A stretch of DNA of 64,000 bases from Apodospora peruviana (lineage: Eukaryota > Ascomycota > Sordariomycetes > Sordariales > Lasiosphaeriaceae): assembly GCA_033439685.1 (NCBI GenBank), contig JAUEDM010000004.1, forward strand, positions 2,914,001 through 2,978,000, given 5' to 3'. Under the pieces are notes generated by a model. That model saw nothing but the letters and a program-made list of their open reading frames with translations. It was not told the DNA's origin and made no database searches. A program made the position numbers and the translations under genes. Shown here one piece after another: positions 62,449-64,000 of this stretch. How positions within the stretch are numbered: position 1 is the stretch's first letter; the number at the start of each line of letters is the position of its first letter.

Positions 62449-64000
62449 GGTTGATAGTATGTGTGTGGTGTGTGTCTGTTGTCTGTACGAAAGGAGCTAT
62501 CGGAAAGCTTTCAAAGACTCGAACTGCTGAGAAGAGATGAATACTAGAAGTAAATTTGGCTGAGCAAGTTTGAGAAGAATGGATGGGATGAGAAGGGTCG
62601 TTTGAAGGCCGACTTATATAGAGACCGCTTTCAAGGAGTTGTGTTGACTACGGGGGTACCAGAATTAGACTCTAACAAACCAGAAAGAATGGTAGGGTAC
62701 CGGCTGGCGGCCACCCTCCCCTCCAACTCGAACGGTTTCAAATCCGAGCATGGGGGAGACTGTGCCACTGCGCGCTGACAGAAGCGATTCCCTCCCGTTT
62801 GCTCCGTGCCCAGTGTGTCGAAACACCATATCCCCGCACCATGATGTCCTGTCAAAAATTCCTTTTAATCTTGGTTTCGTTTTGTTTCGCAAATCACGAA
62901 GATCTTATGATTGACACCCGCATGAACCAAACCGCGGAGCTCATCCCATCGTGATTCACACAAAGAAAAATGTTGCTGTTGGTTCGCAATCTCACGCCAC
63001 TAGTCCGTATAGCTCTGTTGGAGAGAAATACGGCCGTTTCTTAGTTCACTCACTCACTCGTTCAGGCGCCGGGGTCCGTTCCTAGCCAACCACAACCGAC
63101 ACCCCGTTCGGGATCTCACCACCCAGGGTCGATGTTTTGGGGACCTGCCTTCTGCAGGGGTTGCTGGTGCCCTACCAGATCCGGGTGGCGCAGTGCGAAG
63201 CAAAAACGGCGCTGCGGCCAGCAATAGAAATCCCCCAAAAAATCCAAAAGCGGCTTCTGTAACAGCGCCGAGTTTGGGGTAAGAACTCGCCGCCCAATGA
63301 TGGTTGTCAGCCACGTCTGAAATTCAGGATGGAAAGGAGTTTGTTTGAATCGGCGCCACACAAGCGGTATGAAACGGCGCCATATGTGCCCCGTGCTCCT
63401 CGCAAAACAGAGTTGTAGTGATGAGATGAGCCCATCACAGCACAGTTGGGAACCTTGACCCCGTTCCTTGGGAGTTGACAGCTCTGACAGCTGCTCGGAT
63501 TCCCATGGGACTTGTATGGAGTTTTGAACTGAACCAGCGGCCGCCCCAACTGACAGGTGGTTGGGACCAGACTTGGCACAACGTTTTGGAAGAAGAGCCG
63601 TCTTGTGCCGCATGTCGTCGACAAGGAAGTTCAAGAGGCACAAAGGATAATCCGAATAGCCCTCGGAACTTGACGTCTGTGGCAGGGCAGTGCGATCACA
63701 CCGGCAAATGCGAGGCGCGGACTTAATGAAAATCGAAGTGAAGGACAAAGGGACGGACGACGGGCCTGCCAAGAGCGGATAGGCCGGCGATGCCCAAAGT
63801 ACAGACGACCGTTGTTCTTTGACCTTTGGTGGTCTCAAGTCGGTCGCCCTAGGTTGTTCTGCGGTCCCTTTGTGTTTCGGCGCGGGTGAAGTAAACGATG
63901 AGCTGCGAGTTGACATTGGTCAGGTATTTCTACCCTGGATGCGCAAACCCATCGAGTCATCCAGTTAACCTGAAGAAGGTTAAAACCCTCTCTTCTCGAC
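62449..64000. other. Intergenic with one unexplained ORF
   Basis: A 266-codon minus ORF spans 63116-63916 but lacks recognisable motifs, membrane segments or intron signals. Otherwise no coding signal up to the window end. Confidence 0.4.

Overview
The window is nuclear DNA of a filamentous ascomycete, most likely a Sordariomycete. Genes are split by short introns of about 50-110 bp with GT..AG ends and CTRAC-like branch sites. Genes sit on both strands with no operons, at about one per 2.5 kb. The families are typical of moulds: a CON-13-like secreted peptidase, a GH18 chitinase with a fungal CBM1, a CE1 esterase, LaeA-type methyltransferases, an Ayg1-type hydrolase, GPI-anchored cupredoxins and fungus-specific multi-pass membrane proteins. 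No rRNA, convincing tRNA, CRISPR array, intact transposon or complete secondary-metabolite cluster was found. Taxonomic placement below class is not attempted.

Layout. 1-6.5 kb: a small conserved protein, a five-exon membrane protein, and the wreck of an NRPS-like carboxylate reductase. 8-19 kb: CON-13-like metalloprotease, TAM-type methyltransferase, class III chitinase with CBM1, and a second large membrane protein with two micro-exons and a 25-base poly-A inside an intron. 19-34 kb: unknown coiled-coil protein, TRAPPC12-like tethering subunit, a secreted double-cupredoxin/ferritin-like fusion, a SUR7-type membrane protein, a sedoheptulose/fructose-bisphosphatase, and a degenerate HAD-like protein. 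34-48 kb: F-box protein, Ctk2-type cyclin, CE1 esterase, an FHIT-like HIT pseudogene, a small membrane protein, a nitrilase, a MYND-finger pseudogene, a methyltransferase and a FAR1-like DNA-binding protein. 48-64 kb: a small Rossmann-like protein, an IFI6/IFI27-like membrane protein, a possible tail-anchored microprotein, ESF1, an Ayg1-type hydrolase, a single-pass membrane protein and a second, GPI-anchored cupredoxin. The last 1.5 kb holds only an unexplained 266-codon ORF.

How the genes relate. Housekeeping genes (ESF1 for ribosome synthesis, Ctk2 for RNA polymerase II CTD phosphorylation, TRAPPC12 for vesicle tethering, the bisphosphatase for sugar phosphates) are interspersed with secreted or cell-wall proteins. 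No shared pathway is evident.

The most unusual signals are: (1) three decaying genes, two of which carry only in-frame TAG stops, each explicable as CAG to TAG and each also of the kind that A-to-I mRNA editing could convert to TGG; (2) a perfect 34-bp tandem duplication inside one of them; (3) an excess of pure G/C runs of 13-27 bases in non-coding DNA; (4) the cupredoxin-cupredoxin-ferritin-like fusion; (5) a short AT-rich island flanked by degenerate telomere-like repeats near 58.5 kb. All splice sites were assigned by eye from frame continuity, so exon borders need transcript evidence.
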